In this document: positions 36,857-47,659 of the stretch, one piece after another
Layout of the letters: each line of letters starts with the position of its first letter
Position numbering within the stretch: the stretch's first letter is position 1
Assembly: GCA_022575985.1 (NCBI GenBank)
Contig: JAKSXM010000007.1
Span: forward strand, 3,288,501 to 3,352,500
DNA from: Anagrus nilaparvatae
Taxonomy: Eukaryota; Arthropoda; Insecta; Hymenoptera; Mymaridae
DNA: 64,000 nucleotides
Direction of reading: 5' to 3'
The notes under the pieces: generated by a model
Told to the model about the DNA's origin: nothing
What the model saw: the letters and a program-made list of their open reading frames with translations, nothing else
The model's database searches: none
Translations under genes and position numbers: made by a program

Positions 36857-37679
36857 GTGGTTTTCATGCTAAAAAATAGGATCCAAAGAGTGAGAGTAGG
36901 GTTTACTGTTTCTACTGATGAAATAGCTGTTGCATCTGGTGTTGGTCAAGGATCTAACCTTGGACCTTTGTTGTTTATAATCTATATTAATGACATAAAA
37001 TTTTCTATTAAGTTCTCCCGAATCTTGCGTCCTTGCCGATGACCTAAAATTGTTCAGAGGTATAGACAATTATGAAGACTCACTCAGACTGCAAAGAGAT
37101 CTAAAATTTCAGTTAATGAATGGTGTAAAAATAATGGTATCATTTTAGAAATAAAGAAATGTAAAGTTGTAACTTATGGACGAAAGAGAATTGTTGAGTA
37201 TGATTACATGATTAATGATGTTGTACTGAGTAGGGAAACTGTCTTCAAGGACCTAGGATTCTACTTTGATAGTAGACTGATTTTTCAACAGCATGTTGAT
37301 TTTATACAATCTAAATCCCTTAGAGTTGTAAATTTTATCAAGCGTTTAAATCTGTAGACACTTTTAGGAAAATTTACTTTTTCTATGTCTATCCGTGTAT
37401 TATTTACGGATCCCAAACATGGGATTCTTTGAATAGTGGCAATTTAAACAGTTGGAGCGCATCAATCATAAATTTATGCACTTTACTGCATTTAGGATTG
37501 GTGCTCCAATGAAGTTTACAGATCATGATTATTTATCTATCTCATTGAAGCTTGGGATTTCTTCAGTTCAGAGTACTGCTGTAAGACTGGACCTAATATA
37601 TTTGGGTAAAATTTTAAATAGGGAAGAGACGGGTCAGTTGACTACACGCTATAAAACTTCAAATAATTTATTTCTATAA
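36857..37679 (+). pseudogene. non-LTR reverse transcriptase remnant
   Basis: GVGQGSNLGPLLFIIYINDI (RT motif 4) is followed after a frameshift near 37,025 by the ADDLKLFRGI catalytic segment in another frame. A thumb region (KDLGFYFDSRL-like, about 37,250) and a C-terminal piece (37,452-37,679) come next, with more shifts and stops. It is a different and older lineage than the 32-35 kb element. Neither end of the insertion is recognised. Confidence 0.75.
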
Positions 37680-38029
37680 CAACATAAAGTCTAACGCCTT
37701 ATTAAAAAAATTATTAAAGTTTTTTTCTCAAAATTATTTTTATGTATGAGACAATTGAAATTAAAAAAAAAATTGAATTTGGTTTAATCAGAAATTTAAA
37801 CATTCATTAATTTATAAAAGACTTTATAAATTATATATATTTTCTTTTGAAATTATTTAATTTTTATTTGCATATTGGTCATTTCTATTATTTTTTTTAA
37901 TGTACAGAAATCAAACCAAAAACTAACCAAAACCCTATGATTGGGCAAAATGACCGCAGTAACAATTTCAAGTTCAAGTATTAAAAGTAGCCTTGGTCCC
38001 TAACTGTTTTTGAATCAATAATTGACTTT
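37680..38029. other. AT-rich spacer
   Basis: Nothing supportable is seen between the RT remnant and the next dispersed repeat. Confidence 0.45.
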
Positions 38030-39240
38030 CGTGTTTACAAACTGTGAGTAATTTTAATAATTGTGATTTATTTAAAATATCAGCCTTTTTTTATTTATAC
38101 TTTTTTATGTTTGCGTTTATTTATGAGTAAAAATATTTTTCCCTTGAAAATTAATTTTTATAATTTTTAATATTAAAAATTCATTTATAAAGCAACACTG
38201 TGTTAGAAACATTGAAATTAATTTAAAAACTTACATTTGTAAAGTATAATTATTCGTTGATGCATAAATAGCAAAAGTCGATATTTAAATTATATTTAAT
38301 AAATGTACTTGTTATTTTAAAGCCACATTTTTACTGTTGCATATGTATTAGGGTGTTTCTTATTTCCCAAATTGACCGTAGAGGAAAATACTGGCTCAAA
38401 TATGATACTTCAGGTCATAAAACTATTTTCTAAACAAAAAAAATTTTACCTATAAGTTAATGCAGTGTGCCGATTTGCAAATGAAAATCAGTAAAAATCA
38501 GAAAAAAGGCTTTAAAAATGTTTTAGAAAGCTTTTAGAAATCTTTTTAAAAAACTTTTTACTACTAAAATGTTCTAATAGCTTGTATATAAAAAAGTATG
38601 TAAAAAAAACTGTCAATTATAACATATTTTATAATAGTTGAACTTAATTTAAAATTTATAGCCGGCTATAAAGCAAATATCCACAACAATTGCAATTTGA
38701 CTGTTTTATTCGTTGATTTATTGAAAAAATGAATATTTCTTATTTTAGTGAAGAGGCAAACAAAAAACAGCTCTTATAAATAATCAAAATACCTAAAAAT
38801 AACCTCTAATGTTACACTTTACAGTTTGTTTAACATATTTTGTTAGTAACAAGTCTTTAGAACATTTTAACAGTAACAAGATTTTAGTAAGATTTCTAAA
38901 AGTTTTTAAAATCTTTTTCCTAATTTTTACCGATTTTCATTTGCAAATCGGCACTATACATTAAACTGTATGTACATTATTTTTTGAAATTAGTTTTATG
39001 ACCTGAAGTCTCATACTTGGGCCGGTATTTTCTCTACGGTCAGTTTGGGAAATAAGAAACACCCTAATATGTATATTTATTATATATATATATATATTTT
39101 TTGTAAACAATTGCAAATAAATATATTTTTATTTATGTGTCTATATTCACCAATCAATAAACAATATTTTTAAATATTTAATTTCTGATGGTGAATAGCA
39201 TTGTCAATGCAAGTTAGTGACCTTGAATGACTGTTTCTTT
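38030..39240 (+). repeat. dispersed repeat family X, copy A
   Basis: It shares ordered blocks with 42.8-45.6 kb (B) and 52.3-52.9 kb (C): ATTTAAAATATCAGC, TTTATTTATGAGTAAAAA, GAAACATTGAAATT, TTAAAAACTTACATTTGTA, GCAAAAGT...TCAATATTTAAATTAT, TTTTACTGTTG, and TTTAAATATTTAATTTCTGA. Copy A is interrupted by a hAT-like MITE at 38,349 and has empty sites for both elements inserted in copy B. It is non-coding and of unknown class. Confidence 0.75.
38349..39066. mobile_element. 718-bp hAT-like foldback MITE with 8-bp target duplication
   Basis: Ends are TAGGGTGTTTC...GAAACACCCTA; TAGGG agrees with the hAT terminal consensus. Flanks are ATATGTAT at 38,341-38,348 and again at 39,067-39,074. The terminal repeats continue inward (TTATTTCCCAAATTGACCGT, then GATACTTCAGGTCATAAAACT) and the inner part is also symmetrical (TTTGCAAATCGGCA against its complement). 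The same position is uninterrupted in repeat X copies B and C. No transposase is encoded. Confidence 0.85.
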
Positions 39241-39501
39241 CCGAAATAATTGCTGATTTGTCAAGCATGAAATTTCAAAATAATGAAATAGCCCTAATTG
39301 AAACTCTTGATGACATGTTTTCTAAAAATATAAATGTTGTAAAATGTATGGCTAATTTCACTTTATATTTGAAAGCAAAATTTAACAGATGATAGGTATC
39401 CTTAAAATTGTTAAAATAGCCAGGTCAGTAACTGGAGAAGAATTTCAATTATGGGTTATTATATGATACAGAAAAATACTTAAAATGAAATAATAATATT
39501 C

Positions 39502-39915
39502 TACACTGTAAAGAGTAACTTTCTTAGATTAACAAAAAAAATAGAATTTTTTCAAAAAATTAGTAAATTTTCAAAAAATTTTGTAAATATTTGATAAAAA
39601 TCGTAAATTTACTAAATTTAGTATATTATCGAAATATTCGAGAGTTCTCGATTTTTTTTTTGTGATTTTACGAAAAAAGTTGTAAATTCACAACTATTTT
39701 TCGTAAACTTACAACTATTTTTTGTAAATTTTCGAACAAAAATTGTAAAAATTCACAAAAAAAAATCGAGAATACTCGAATTTTTTGTTAATATACTAAA
39801 TTTAGTAAATTTACGATTTTTTTCGAATATTTACAAATTTTTTTGAAAATTTACTAATTTTTCGAAAATGTTCTAATTTTTTTGTTAATATAAGAAATTT
39901 ACTTTTTACGGTGTA
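39502..39915. mobile_element. 414-bp inverted-repeat MITE
   Basis: The ends are TACACTGTAAAGAGTAACTT and, reversed, TACACCGTAAAAAGTAAATT. The 9-base AATAATATT occurs at 39,492-39,500 and 39,916-39,924 as a likely target duplication (one extra C on the left). The interior is built of repeated GTAAATTTAC-like and CGAAAATTTAC words in palindromic order. It is non-coding. Confidence 0.72.
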
Positions 39916-39924
39916 AATAATATT

Positions 39925-41720
39925 AAATGTTTTCAAACAAAATCTCTATTTACGTCTAAGTTCGCTGAAACCTAGATCAAAATATCTGAGTCTGTTTTGG
40001 TGTAAAATGGAATTACACGAAATATTTTAACCAGCCCAGAAATAATTAAAATAATTTTGTTAATATCTCATTATTCATAATTTTTCATTATTTTCAATTT
40101 ATAAAAAAAAATCTGTAAGCCCACGATTTTCAATAACCTTTACATACAAGAAAAAAAAACTTTAGTAACCTTACCCTTCCTCATTGAACAACAGTAGTTA
40201 ATAAGTAACAATAAATTAAACTTTTTATTCCTTCATATACCGCATAATTACAAAATTATTACATTTTAATATTAATAAAAAAAAGTTATAATCGTAGTTG
40301 CTATAATTTTCTTATATTTTCAATATAAATTAAAGGAAAAATAAGTTTTTAAAAGAAAATTGAACATATTATATAATTATTTTTTTTCTCACTGTAATAC
40401 GATTATTATAATTGATTACATGCCGATTAAATGACTATCAATAAAGTTTACAACTATATTACAGTTTTTTTTTAATTATTTAATTCGATAATTAATACAA
40501 TTGTGGTAAGCAGAAAATTTAAATTTTTTATAAAAAACAGGGCTGAAAAAAATACAGTTTAATAAACTTTTTGCTTTATTAATTATTTAAAAATTTGATT
40601 AAGTACTAATTTGAAGGTATAAACACGATTTAATAAATAGGAAATAATGTTATAAGTTAATTAGGAGTGGCCAGTACACTGTATATACACCGGAGTTTAG
40701 TGTATATATGACCGAACGGAAGATAAAAATTAAGTCTCATTGATATCACGCAAACATTCCGGAACTGTAGAAGTTAAAAAAAAAATTTTTAAAGGGGAGA
40801 AAAAAAAATTGATACCTTTTTAATATTGGTATACTGAAAATAAATCATGATTTTATTGAATAAATAAAAAAAAATTAATACTGAGTATTTTTTTACAAAT
40901 ATATTTTATTAATGCACGAGAGTTAGTTTTTGGCACGTACTTTTTGATAATATTACAGAAATTTGTTTTTTTTTCTCTGTATTTTTCGTGCTTAATACCT
41001 GATTTTTTACATGACACGTATACAAATATATTCATTACTTTTTTTTTGTATTAGTTAATCTAAAATTTTGTTTTTATTTATTTTTAACTTTTTTTTTTTT
41101 TGAATTTAATAAAAGGTTTTTTTAAAGGAAAACTTTATATGGGCGATTCTATATTAACTTGATTATAATTTTGTCGACTGAAAAACATAATTTTAACTAA
41201 GTCTTGCATGGTCATATTTGAACCCATAAATAATAACTTGAAGGGAACTTCATCTGTGCAACAAAATATTTTTTCCATAGTTTTGATTAAAGATAGTTAA
41301 AAACAAAAAAAAAAAATTAATATATTAATTATCAGTCTTTTAAATGGAAGGAGATCCCGGACTGCCGAGATCCCATTGTATAAATAAAATTTCTAAACTA
41401 GTAGTATAGGTCAACCAACTAGGAGACAGAAGATTATTAGACGCAGTTTCAGATCCTTGCTAAATATTTCCTTTATTTAACAGCCATGATTAAATTATGT
41501 AGCCCAAAATAATTACGATACATCCGTCTTTAAATATTTGGTCACATATAATTGATCCATTTCTTTAGCTTCTAGAATTTCACTTCAATTTAACCCTCTG
41601 ACATTAACTCTCCCTTTCCATTTTAAACTTTTGTCAGGTAAATTATTATTTGATTTAAACTTTATTTGTTTCTTAATAAATAAAAAAATTATCAAAAATA
41701 AATAAACTTATGGCTCTATT
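39925..41720. other. AT-rich stretch without a gene
   Basis: No gene is supported. A short GC-richer motif at 41,350-41,375 (GAGATCCC-GGACTGCC-GAGATCCC, an 8-base direct repeat) is followed by TATAAATAAA and might be the tail of a retroelement. Unassigned. Confidence 0.45.
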
Positions 41721-41724
41721 TATA

Positions 41725-42055
41725 CCCCCCCCCCTACTAAAATGTGTTTTTTTTCAATGGGAAATCATTCCAAACGACTAAATTAGTAAAAAAAATTAGT
41801 TTTTAGATAGGAAAAACACATTCAAATAAAAAAAAAATTTTTAATACACTTTTTTAATAATACAAACTTTTAATAACACTTACTTTACGGTTTGAAAGTT
41901 TTTTTACAAAAATAATTTTTTTTCCTTTTTTTATTTAAAAAAAAAAAATTTTTTTTTTGCAATTTTCCTATCTAAAACTTATTTTTAACATCATTTTGAG
42001 CGTTTTTAGCAATTCCCAGCAAAAATTTTAGCAATTTGGTGGGGGGGGGGGGGGG
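41725..42055. mobile_element. inverted-repeat element bounded by poly(C) and poly(G)
   Basis: A C10 run (41,725-41,734) and a G15 run (42,041-42,055) mark complementary ends. Inside, ATGGGAAATCATTCCAAACG mirrors CGTTTTTAGCAATTCCCAG imperfectly, and TTTTTAGATAGGAAAAA mirrors TTTTCCTATCTAAAA. It is non-coding; target duplication not clear. Confidence 0.65.
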
Positions 42056-42104
42056 AGAACGAAAAAGATCCCCAGCTTATATTTATTTCTTAACCTAATC
42101 AAAA

Positions 42105-42462
42105 ATTTTTTGTTTTTAATTTTTCTCTAAATGGCTTATTTTAGGTCTTTGATTGATGTTTTCACCGATATTTTCAAAAAATATAAATTTTTGAAAAAAA
42201 ATTTTCTAATGCTTAAAAATTGTTTTTTTTTTTTTTGAGGCTTTAGAAATGATTAATTTTTCTTGTTACCTGGACTGCCTAATAAAAAAAAATTTTCGGG
42301 TAGTCTAGTTAAAAATAAAACTTTTTCCGAATCATATCTATGTATAAAAAATGTTTTGGTTTTGAAATAATTAAGCACATTTTTAAAGCCCTAAAAGTAA
42401 AATATCAAAACGTCAATCCAAGACCTAAAATAAGCCATTTAGAAAAAATTTAAAAAAAAAAT
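42105..42462. mobile_element. about 360-bp inverted-repeat element
   Basis: The left arm TCTAAATGGCTTATTTTAGG...TTTGATTGATG is complementary to the right arm around CGTCAATCCAAGACCTAAAA...TAAGCCATTTAGA. The centre lies near 42,285. It directly follows the previous inverted-repeat element. It is non-coding. Confidence 0.72.
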
Positions 42463-42949
42463 TTGGTCTGGTGTTTATTTTTAATCAGCCCTATATCTTC
42501 CGTGTCTTTAAATGAAATAATATTTATTAAATTTGCTAAAAACTTCGAAATATTATCAAAAAATAATTTTTGGTAGTCTTTTGGTATCCAAAGTATGCCC
42601 TGAAAATTTCACAGCAATCGTTTTCGAATAGCCTTTATGTCACCACAAAGGTCCAATATTAAGTATTTTGGGTTGGTAACGTGATATTATTTGTTTTTAG
42701 CGAAGATTGCGATAACTTTATTATTTTTTGATAAAAGTTGTCACAGTTTTAATGAAATACACTATTTTAAGATTTTTTAGTGACTATTGATCGGGGGTCA
42801 AAAGTTCCAACAGAATTTTTCCCCAAAAAATTTCTCAAATCCTATTCTTCTATTGCAAAAATAAAAAAAACAAAAAAGTTAATTTTTATAATTTTAATAA
42901 TTTCATATTTATTTAAAATATCAGCTTTTATTTTTACTTGTTTATGTTT

Positions 42950-43577
42950 TTTTTTTTTTTTTTTTTTTTGGGCCCCTTCAAGAAGGGGCCTTTTTCGTAG
43001 GACGAGGAGAATGCATTTACGCATACCATACACGCGTACTGTATGGTTATGTGGGACTCAACCTCAAATTTGTATCTGGGGTTGCCCAGATATACACAAT
43101 TGAGGAATTACAATACCCACTAAACTCCCCACCCTCCTGCATTTATGACAATATCATAGAATCCGGACCGGGACTCCCTGTTTAGGTATTACTTCGGTCC
43201 GGAAACAATGCAGCCCAGGCATTTCTTCGCCATACCCTGTCAATAAAGGAGGAGATTTTCCTACGAGAGGAAACCTTCCTCCATTTTTCCAATCAGTGTC
43301 GCCCGTACGTACTCTGCCACACTGTACCAGTTAGCGGCACTGCGCAGCATTTCCGGGACGACTACTTCCGGCCTCCATTCATCGAAGGGCGGTCGCCCTT
43401 CAGCGAAGCGAGGACACCCAAAAAAGGTGTGCTCAGCGGTATCCAGCTCGCCCGGGCAATGCAAGCATTCCGGAGATGTCACCTTGCTCCACTTGAAAAG
43501 CATATCGCGGAAATAACCGTGACCAGTTAGGAACTGTGTGAGGTAGAAGTCTACCTCTCCATGATCACGGTTCATCC
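42950..43577 (-). mobile_element. 5'-truncated R1-type LINE with poly(A) and 14-bp target duplication
   Basis: The poly(T) at 42,950-42,969 is the poly(A) tail of a minus-strand insertion. Flanks are ACTTGTTTATGTTT at 42,936-42,949 and 43,578-43,591. Directly before the tail is a perfect hairpin GGCCCCTTC-AA-GAAGGGGCC (42,971-42,990); a second 3' UTR hairpin has arms CCGGACC/GGTCCGG at 43,163-43,202. GC content is much higher than its surroundings. Repeat X copies A and C lack the insertion. Confidence 0.86.
43261..43575 (-). pseudogene. R1-type LINE C-terminal zinc-knuckle fragment
   Basis: The fragment gives the last part of the ORF2-type protein: LTGHGYFRDMLFKW, then CLHCPGELDTAEHTFFGCP, a C-x2-C-x8-H-x4-C knuckle of R1-like elements, and a FDEWRPEVV tail. 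It is open to its 5' truncation point and has no internal stop, so the insertion is fairly young, but it lacks nuclease and RT and cannot act. Confidence 0.82.
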
Positions 43578-43676
43578 ACTTGTTTATGTTTGCGTTTATT
43601 TATGAGTAAAAAAATTTTTTCCTTGATAATTCATATTTTAATTTTTAAAAGCAACAATGTTCGAAACATTGAAATT

Positions 43677-43874
43677 TGTTGACGCAGAGGATATTATACA
43701 AAGTAAATGAGCACACAATTATAATTTAGTTTGAAATGCATTTATTGACACATTTTTGCATGTTGTTTGCATGCTGGTGTACGACGTACTGAAGGGAACG
43801 CCGTTATAAAAGTTGGGGGGTCGACGCGAGCGCCATCACATTTACAATATTATAAATACATTCAAATTATAACA
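43677..43874 (-). repeat. 3' LTR (relative to minus strand)
   Basis: A 198-bp LTR carrying, on the minus strand, a TATAA box (plus-strand TTATAAAAG) and AATAAA (plus-strand TTTATT at 43,741). CG-rich core TCGACGCGAGCGCC. Confidence 0.9.
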
Positions 43875-43888
43875 TTCTCCCACTTCAC
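43875..43888 (-). promoter_or_regulatory. polypurine tract
   Basis: On the minus strand GTGAAGTGGGAGAA immediately precedes the LTR start TGTTATAATT. This is the position and composition of a plus-strand primer. Confidence 0.75.
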
Positions 43889-44864
43889 AAGGTGAAAAAA
43901 CGCACATCTAAAAATATATCAAAAAAATTGAATTAATCTTTACATTTTTAAATTATAATATACTATTTAAAATTGATACAAAATTAAATTTGCTTTCTAC
44001 ACAAATTAATAAATAATAAATTATATAATTCAAGAAATATTTAAATGTAATTGTAACCAATAGAATTGGTTTTAATATGACTAGAATTGAATATATAAAT
44101 AATAACAAATTACAAACATTATAAATAACAAAAAATTAATGAACAATTAATGCAACTTACTTTCTACATAAATTACATTTTTAAGAGTCTATATAATTCA
44201 AATTTGTTTTAATATTAATGCTAAATTCTTTTAAATTGAATTTTCTAATTCTGGATCCACCACTTTGTCAATATGTAGACTTGAATGACCCAAAACTAAA
44301 TGATTATGTTTGATAAAATGAATTATGACTAAATGAGAAAAACTCTTTAATAAACTATGACATAAATGAAATTATCACAGACTCCAAATTAAAATTATGA
44401 TTTGAAATACAAAATATATGTTGTTCTGATCTACAATCAAATCCCTCCCCATTCAAAAGGTAACATTAACACACCATTTTTTAGAAGCAGACAAAAGTTT
44501 ATGTATGTACACCCTTGCTTCAAACATCAAATGACTACCTGGTAATGTTTGAGAATGAGTAAATGAAATTATGCCAAAATCACATGTAATTTCAGCCACC
44601 TTTGTTTATAAACAACTAAATTGAAAAAATGAAATTATGCTAAAATTATATGTAATTTTAGCCACTCTTGTTTATGAACAATTAAACATTTTGAATGGCC
44701 AGGAATCATAACTGCAACCAAAACAATTTAATGAAATTGCAATTTAAAATACTGCTGAATAAATATGGATTTCAAAAAATGAAATGATGATTATGATACT
44801 CAATATTTAAAAAAATTTACAGCGTGATAATCAATAAAAAATAAAGATATTTGCATGAGTGATA

Positions 44865-44915
44865 AAATGATTTCTAATCCAAAGGTCGTGGGTTCGGTTT
44901 CCACAAGGGATGCCA
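44865..44915 (+). promoter_or_regulatory. primer-binding region reading as the 3' half of a tRNA-Arg(UCU)
   Basis: The plus strand reads a tRNA 3' half in order: anticodon loop TTTCTAA (UCU), anticodon-stem 3' strand, variable segment AGGTC, T stem and loop GTGGG-TTCGGTT-TCCAC, acceptor strand AAGGGAT, discriminator G, then CCA at 44,913-44,915, two bases from the LTR. The 5' half of a tRNA is not present, so this is not a tRNA gene. On the element's own (minus) strand it is a primer-binding site far longer than the usual 18 or fewer bases. The T loop has G where A58 is normally found. Confidence 0.72.
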
Positions 44916-44917
44916 GA

Positions 44918-45115
44918 TGTTGACGCAGAGGATATTATACAAAGTAAATGAGCACACAATTATAATTTAGTTTGAAATGCATTTATTGACACATTTTTGC
45001 ATGCTGTTTGCATGCTGGTGTACGACGTACTGAAGGGAACGCCGTTATAAAAGTTGGGGGGTCGACGCGAGCGCCATCACATTTACAATATTATAAATAC
45101 ATTCAAATTATAACA
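44918..45115 (-). repeat. 5' LTR (relative to minus strand)
   Basis: The second 198-bp LTR copy, with promoter TATAA (plus-strand TTATAAAAG at 45,044) available to drive minus-strand transcription. It is followed by the 5-bp target duplication AAATT. Confidence 0.9.
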
Positions 45116-45578
45116 AAATTGATTTAAAAACTTACATTTGTATTTTAAGGTATCATTATTTGCTGATGTATAAAAAGCAAAAGTTGAACTGTCAATATTT
45201 AAATTATATTTAATGAATGTACTTGTTAATCTAATGGCATATTTTTACTGTTGTGTATATTAATAATTTCATGAACGAAAAAACATTTTTTTTAAATATT
45301 TAATTTCTGATGATAAATAGTATTGACAGCGCTCGATTGTGACTTTGAATTACTGCCATTGAGACACGGAAAGTTTAGTTGAAAAAAAATTACCAGTAAA
45401 TGATTTACTTTGAGCTTATTGAGATCTCAGTATTCTTTAAAAGTTGACAGATTTTTTGCGTAAAAAAAAAGTCTGTGAATATAAAACAGTTTTATTTTTA
45501 TTATAATTAAAAGTGTATGTGAATAAACTATTAAGAGTAAAAACATGAGCTTTTTCCAAAACTAGGTAAGTTAAAATT

Positions 45579-45606
45579 ATTATTATTATTATTATTATTA
45601 TTATTT
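45579..45606. repeat. (ATT)n microsatellite
   Basis: About nine ATT units between repeat X copy B and receptor unit 2. Confidence 0.9.
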
Positions 45607-45797
45607 TTCAGTATCTCGTTATACTTTTTGTATTCAAATTTTTTTCGCCTAAAAATAAAAAAATTTCACCCTTTTCTTTTGTTCAAGTAAAGCCTAATTT
45701 TTTGCCTGGGAGCTCTAATCTTAATACATTTGGTGTCACTTTAATTCTCAGATATGATACATAAAATGGTAAACATTTTCAACCCATGTGAATATTT

Positions 45798-45956
45798 TTC
45801 ATTGCTTGAGGAACAGTAGTGCCAATAATTTGGCAGCATTTTGGTTCCTCAAAAAGGAACCATTGTGATAGGTCAAATTTCGATTTTTGATTTTTTGGCA
45901 TATAAGCACGTTTTGAGACCCCAGGAAGCTAAAAACCCGGTTTTTAAAAAAATTAC

Positions 45957-45987
<31 letters not shown>

Positions 45988-47085
45988 TATGTGTGTGTAT
46001 GTATGTATGTAATTGGTGATATTTCACAAACATTATGGAGTTAAGACCAAATTTTTTTTTCAAAAATTTTTTTATCAAAAAAGCACGAGGTACTTTTTTT
46101 TTTTTAATTTGGATGTAATACCTCATTTATTTCCATAAAAGTACTAATATTTGAAAGTATGATTTTTACTCGATATCTCGAATCTGATACTTAATTTTTT
46201 GAAAATTTTTTTCACGAAAAAATAAAAAAAACACCAATTTTTTTTTCTTTTTGAACGTAGTACCTAATTTATTTCTATAAAAGTACTAGTTATAGAAAAT
46301 TTATTTATAGTCATTTTTTGGATCTAATATCGAATTTTTTCAAAAATTTTTCTCAAAATTAAAAAACCTGCAATATTTTTTTTTTTAGTGCAATACCTCA
46401 TTTAATTCCATTAAAGTACTAATATCTGAAAATATTGTAACCGGTGATGTTTCACAACCGTTATAAAATTAAGGTTCATCTAAATTAAGGTTCATTAATT
46501 CATCTAAAAGTCTGAAACTATTTTTTTTTTTTTTTAATTTGGATGTAATACCTCATTTATTTCCATGAAGGTACTTATATTTGAAAGTATGGTTTTTACT
46601 CGATATCTCGAATGTGATAATTAATTTTTTGAAAATTTTTTTCCAAAAATTTTTGTCACAAAAAAATACAAAAAACGCTAAATTTTTTTTCTCTTTGGAC
46701 GTAGTACCTAATTTATTTCTCGTTTAGAATAATTTTTTGGATCTGATACCGAATTTTTTAAAAATTTTTTTCTCATAATTAAAAAAACAAAAAAATTTTA
46801 AAAACTGCAATATTTTTGTTTGTTTCTGGATGTAATACTTTATTCAGTTCCACAAAAGTACTTATATTTGAAAATATGATTTTTACTCGATATCTCGAAT
46901 CTAATAATTAATTTTTTTGAAAATTTATTCCAAAATTTTTAATCAATAAAAAAAACTTTTAAAAGTTATTAGAAATGTATGTATGATTGCATGCTTGTAA
47001 TTGGTGATATCTGTGGCATATTGAAGTATTAAGCTCATTGTTTGAGGAACGTTAGTGCCAGCTAGTTGGCAGGGTATTTTTTACT
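45798..47085 (+). mobile_element. tandem-unit repeat, helentron/DINE-like family, copy 2 (with partial head-to-tail dimer)
   Basis: It starts with a short copy of the family's right end (TGAGGAACAGTAGTGCCA...TTGGCAG), then a full element: TTTTGGTTCCT hairpin, (TG)n at about 45,955-46,010, repeated TACTCGATATCTCGAAT blocks (near 46,168, 46,598, 46,888), and the right end GTGCCAGCTAGTTGGCAGGG. Unit 3 lacks it: there GTGAATATTTTTC runs directly into TATGTGAGAAAAAATTT. That empty site proves mobility, and the tail-plus-full arrangement resembles rolling-circle tandem products. A 67-codon frame at its start is not a gene. Confidence 0.7.
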
Positions 47086-47087
47086 GT

Positions 47088-47350
47088 GTGAGAAAAAATT
47101 TCTAGCCGGTTTGCACCTAAAAGTATGAAAAATATTTACTTCAGCTGAGTATAATATATAAAAGTTATTATTCAGACCAACCTGAAGTGTTTCGATTTAA
47201 TAACAAGACGTAGTGCTGTTTGGAATACAAATATCAGAACTGCCTGTAATTTAACAAGTAAGCTCGTAGTTCTATACTCAGACAGCCCATTAGCACAAAT
47301 GATGAGCAACCAAGATGTTTTTCAGCATATTAAATTGAATATTATACTTG
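47088..47350 (+). promoter_or_regulatory. conserved upstream block of receptor gene 2 (candidate promoter and first exon)
   Basis: It is nearly collinear with 57,553-57,830 before gene 3. It contains TATAATATATAAAAG (about 47,150) and, 20-25 bases on, TTATTCAGACC, an initiator-like TCAG; both are kept in gene 3. The block ends before the 5' UTR intron acceptor at 47,672. A donor cannot be fixed: AACAAGTAAGC here is not conserved in gene 3. Confidence 0.45.
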
Positions 47351-47659
47351 TTTGATGTCTTTTGATTTTCCAGATGTAGTAAACTCTCATAAGAAAACTT
47401 CAATAAACTTATCTTATAATAAATTTATTTAATTTAAAAAAAGCAGCAATAATATTTGAATGATAGCATTATTAAAGAATGTTCCCCATATATGTCTCAA
47501 AAAGGGGGCTCAAGCCTCTGAAACATATATAAAATAAATTGATTTTTAATCTAAGTTAATAATTTTTATAAGTTTAATTATTTAAACTTATCATAATTTT
47601 CAAAATAACCTAAATCATATTTGCTTATAATATAACTTTTAAGAAAAATTGTATTGTTT

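Larger units (their letters stand above)
43677..45115 (-). mobile_element. complete non-coding LTR mini-retrotransposon (TRIM-like), 1439 bp
   Basis: Two direct 198-bp LTRs (43,677-43,874 and 44,918-45,115) differ at one visible position (GCATGTTG against GCATGCTG). On the minus strand the LTR begins TGTTATAATT and ends GTCAACA. The target duplication AAATT lies at 43,672-43,676 and 45,116-45,120. A primer-binding region adjoins the right LTR (5' LTR on the minus strand) and a purine tract adjoins the left. The 1.04-kb interior has no open frame of note, so all proteins must have come from elsewhere. The single LTR difference and intact ends indicate a recent insertion. The empty site exists in repeat X copies A (about 38,215) and C (about 52,455). 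Confidence 0.9.
42715..45565 (+). repeat. dispersed repeat family X, copy B, with two nested insertions
   Basis: It shows the same ordered blocks as copies A and C. It is split first by an R1-like LINE tail (42,950-43,577) and again by a complete LTR mini-element (43,677-45,115), each flanked by its own target duplication. The right part continues to about 45,565 (AAAACATGAGCTTTTTCCAA, as at 52,880-52,900). Confidence 0.75.

Noticed and set aside
44862..44915. tRNA-Arg gene
   Set aside because: Only the 3' half is present, CCA is encoded, and the position directly beside an LTR marks it as a primer-binding region.
45841..46044. 67-codon frame with a V-C-V-C-rich stretch
   Set aside because: The stretch is translated (TG)n microsatellite inside a mobile repeat.
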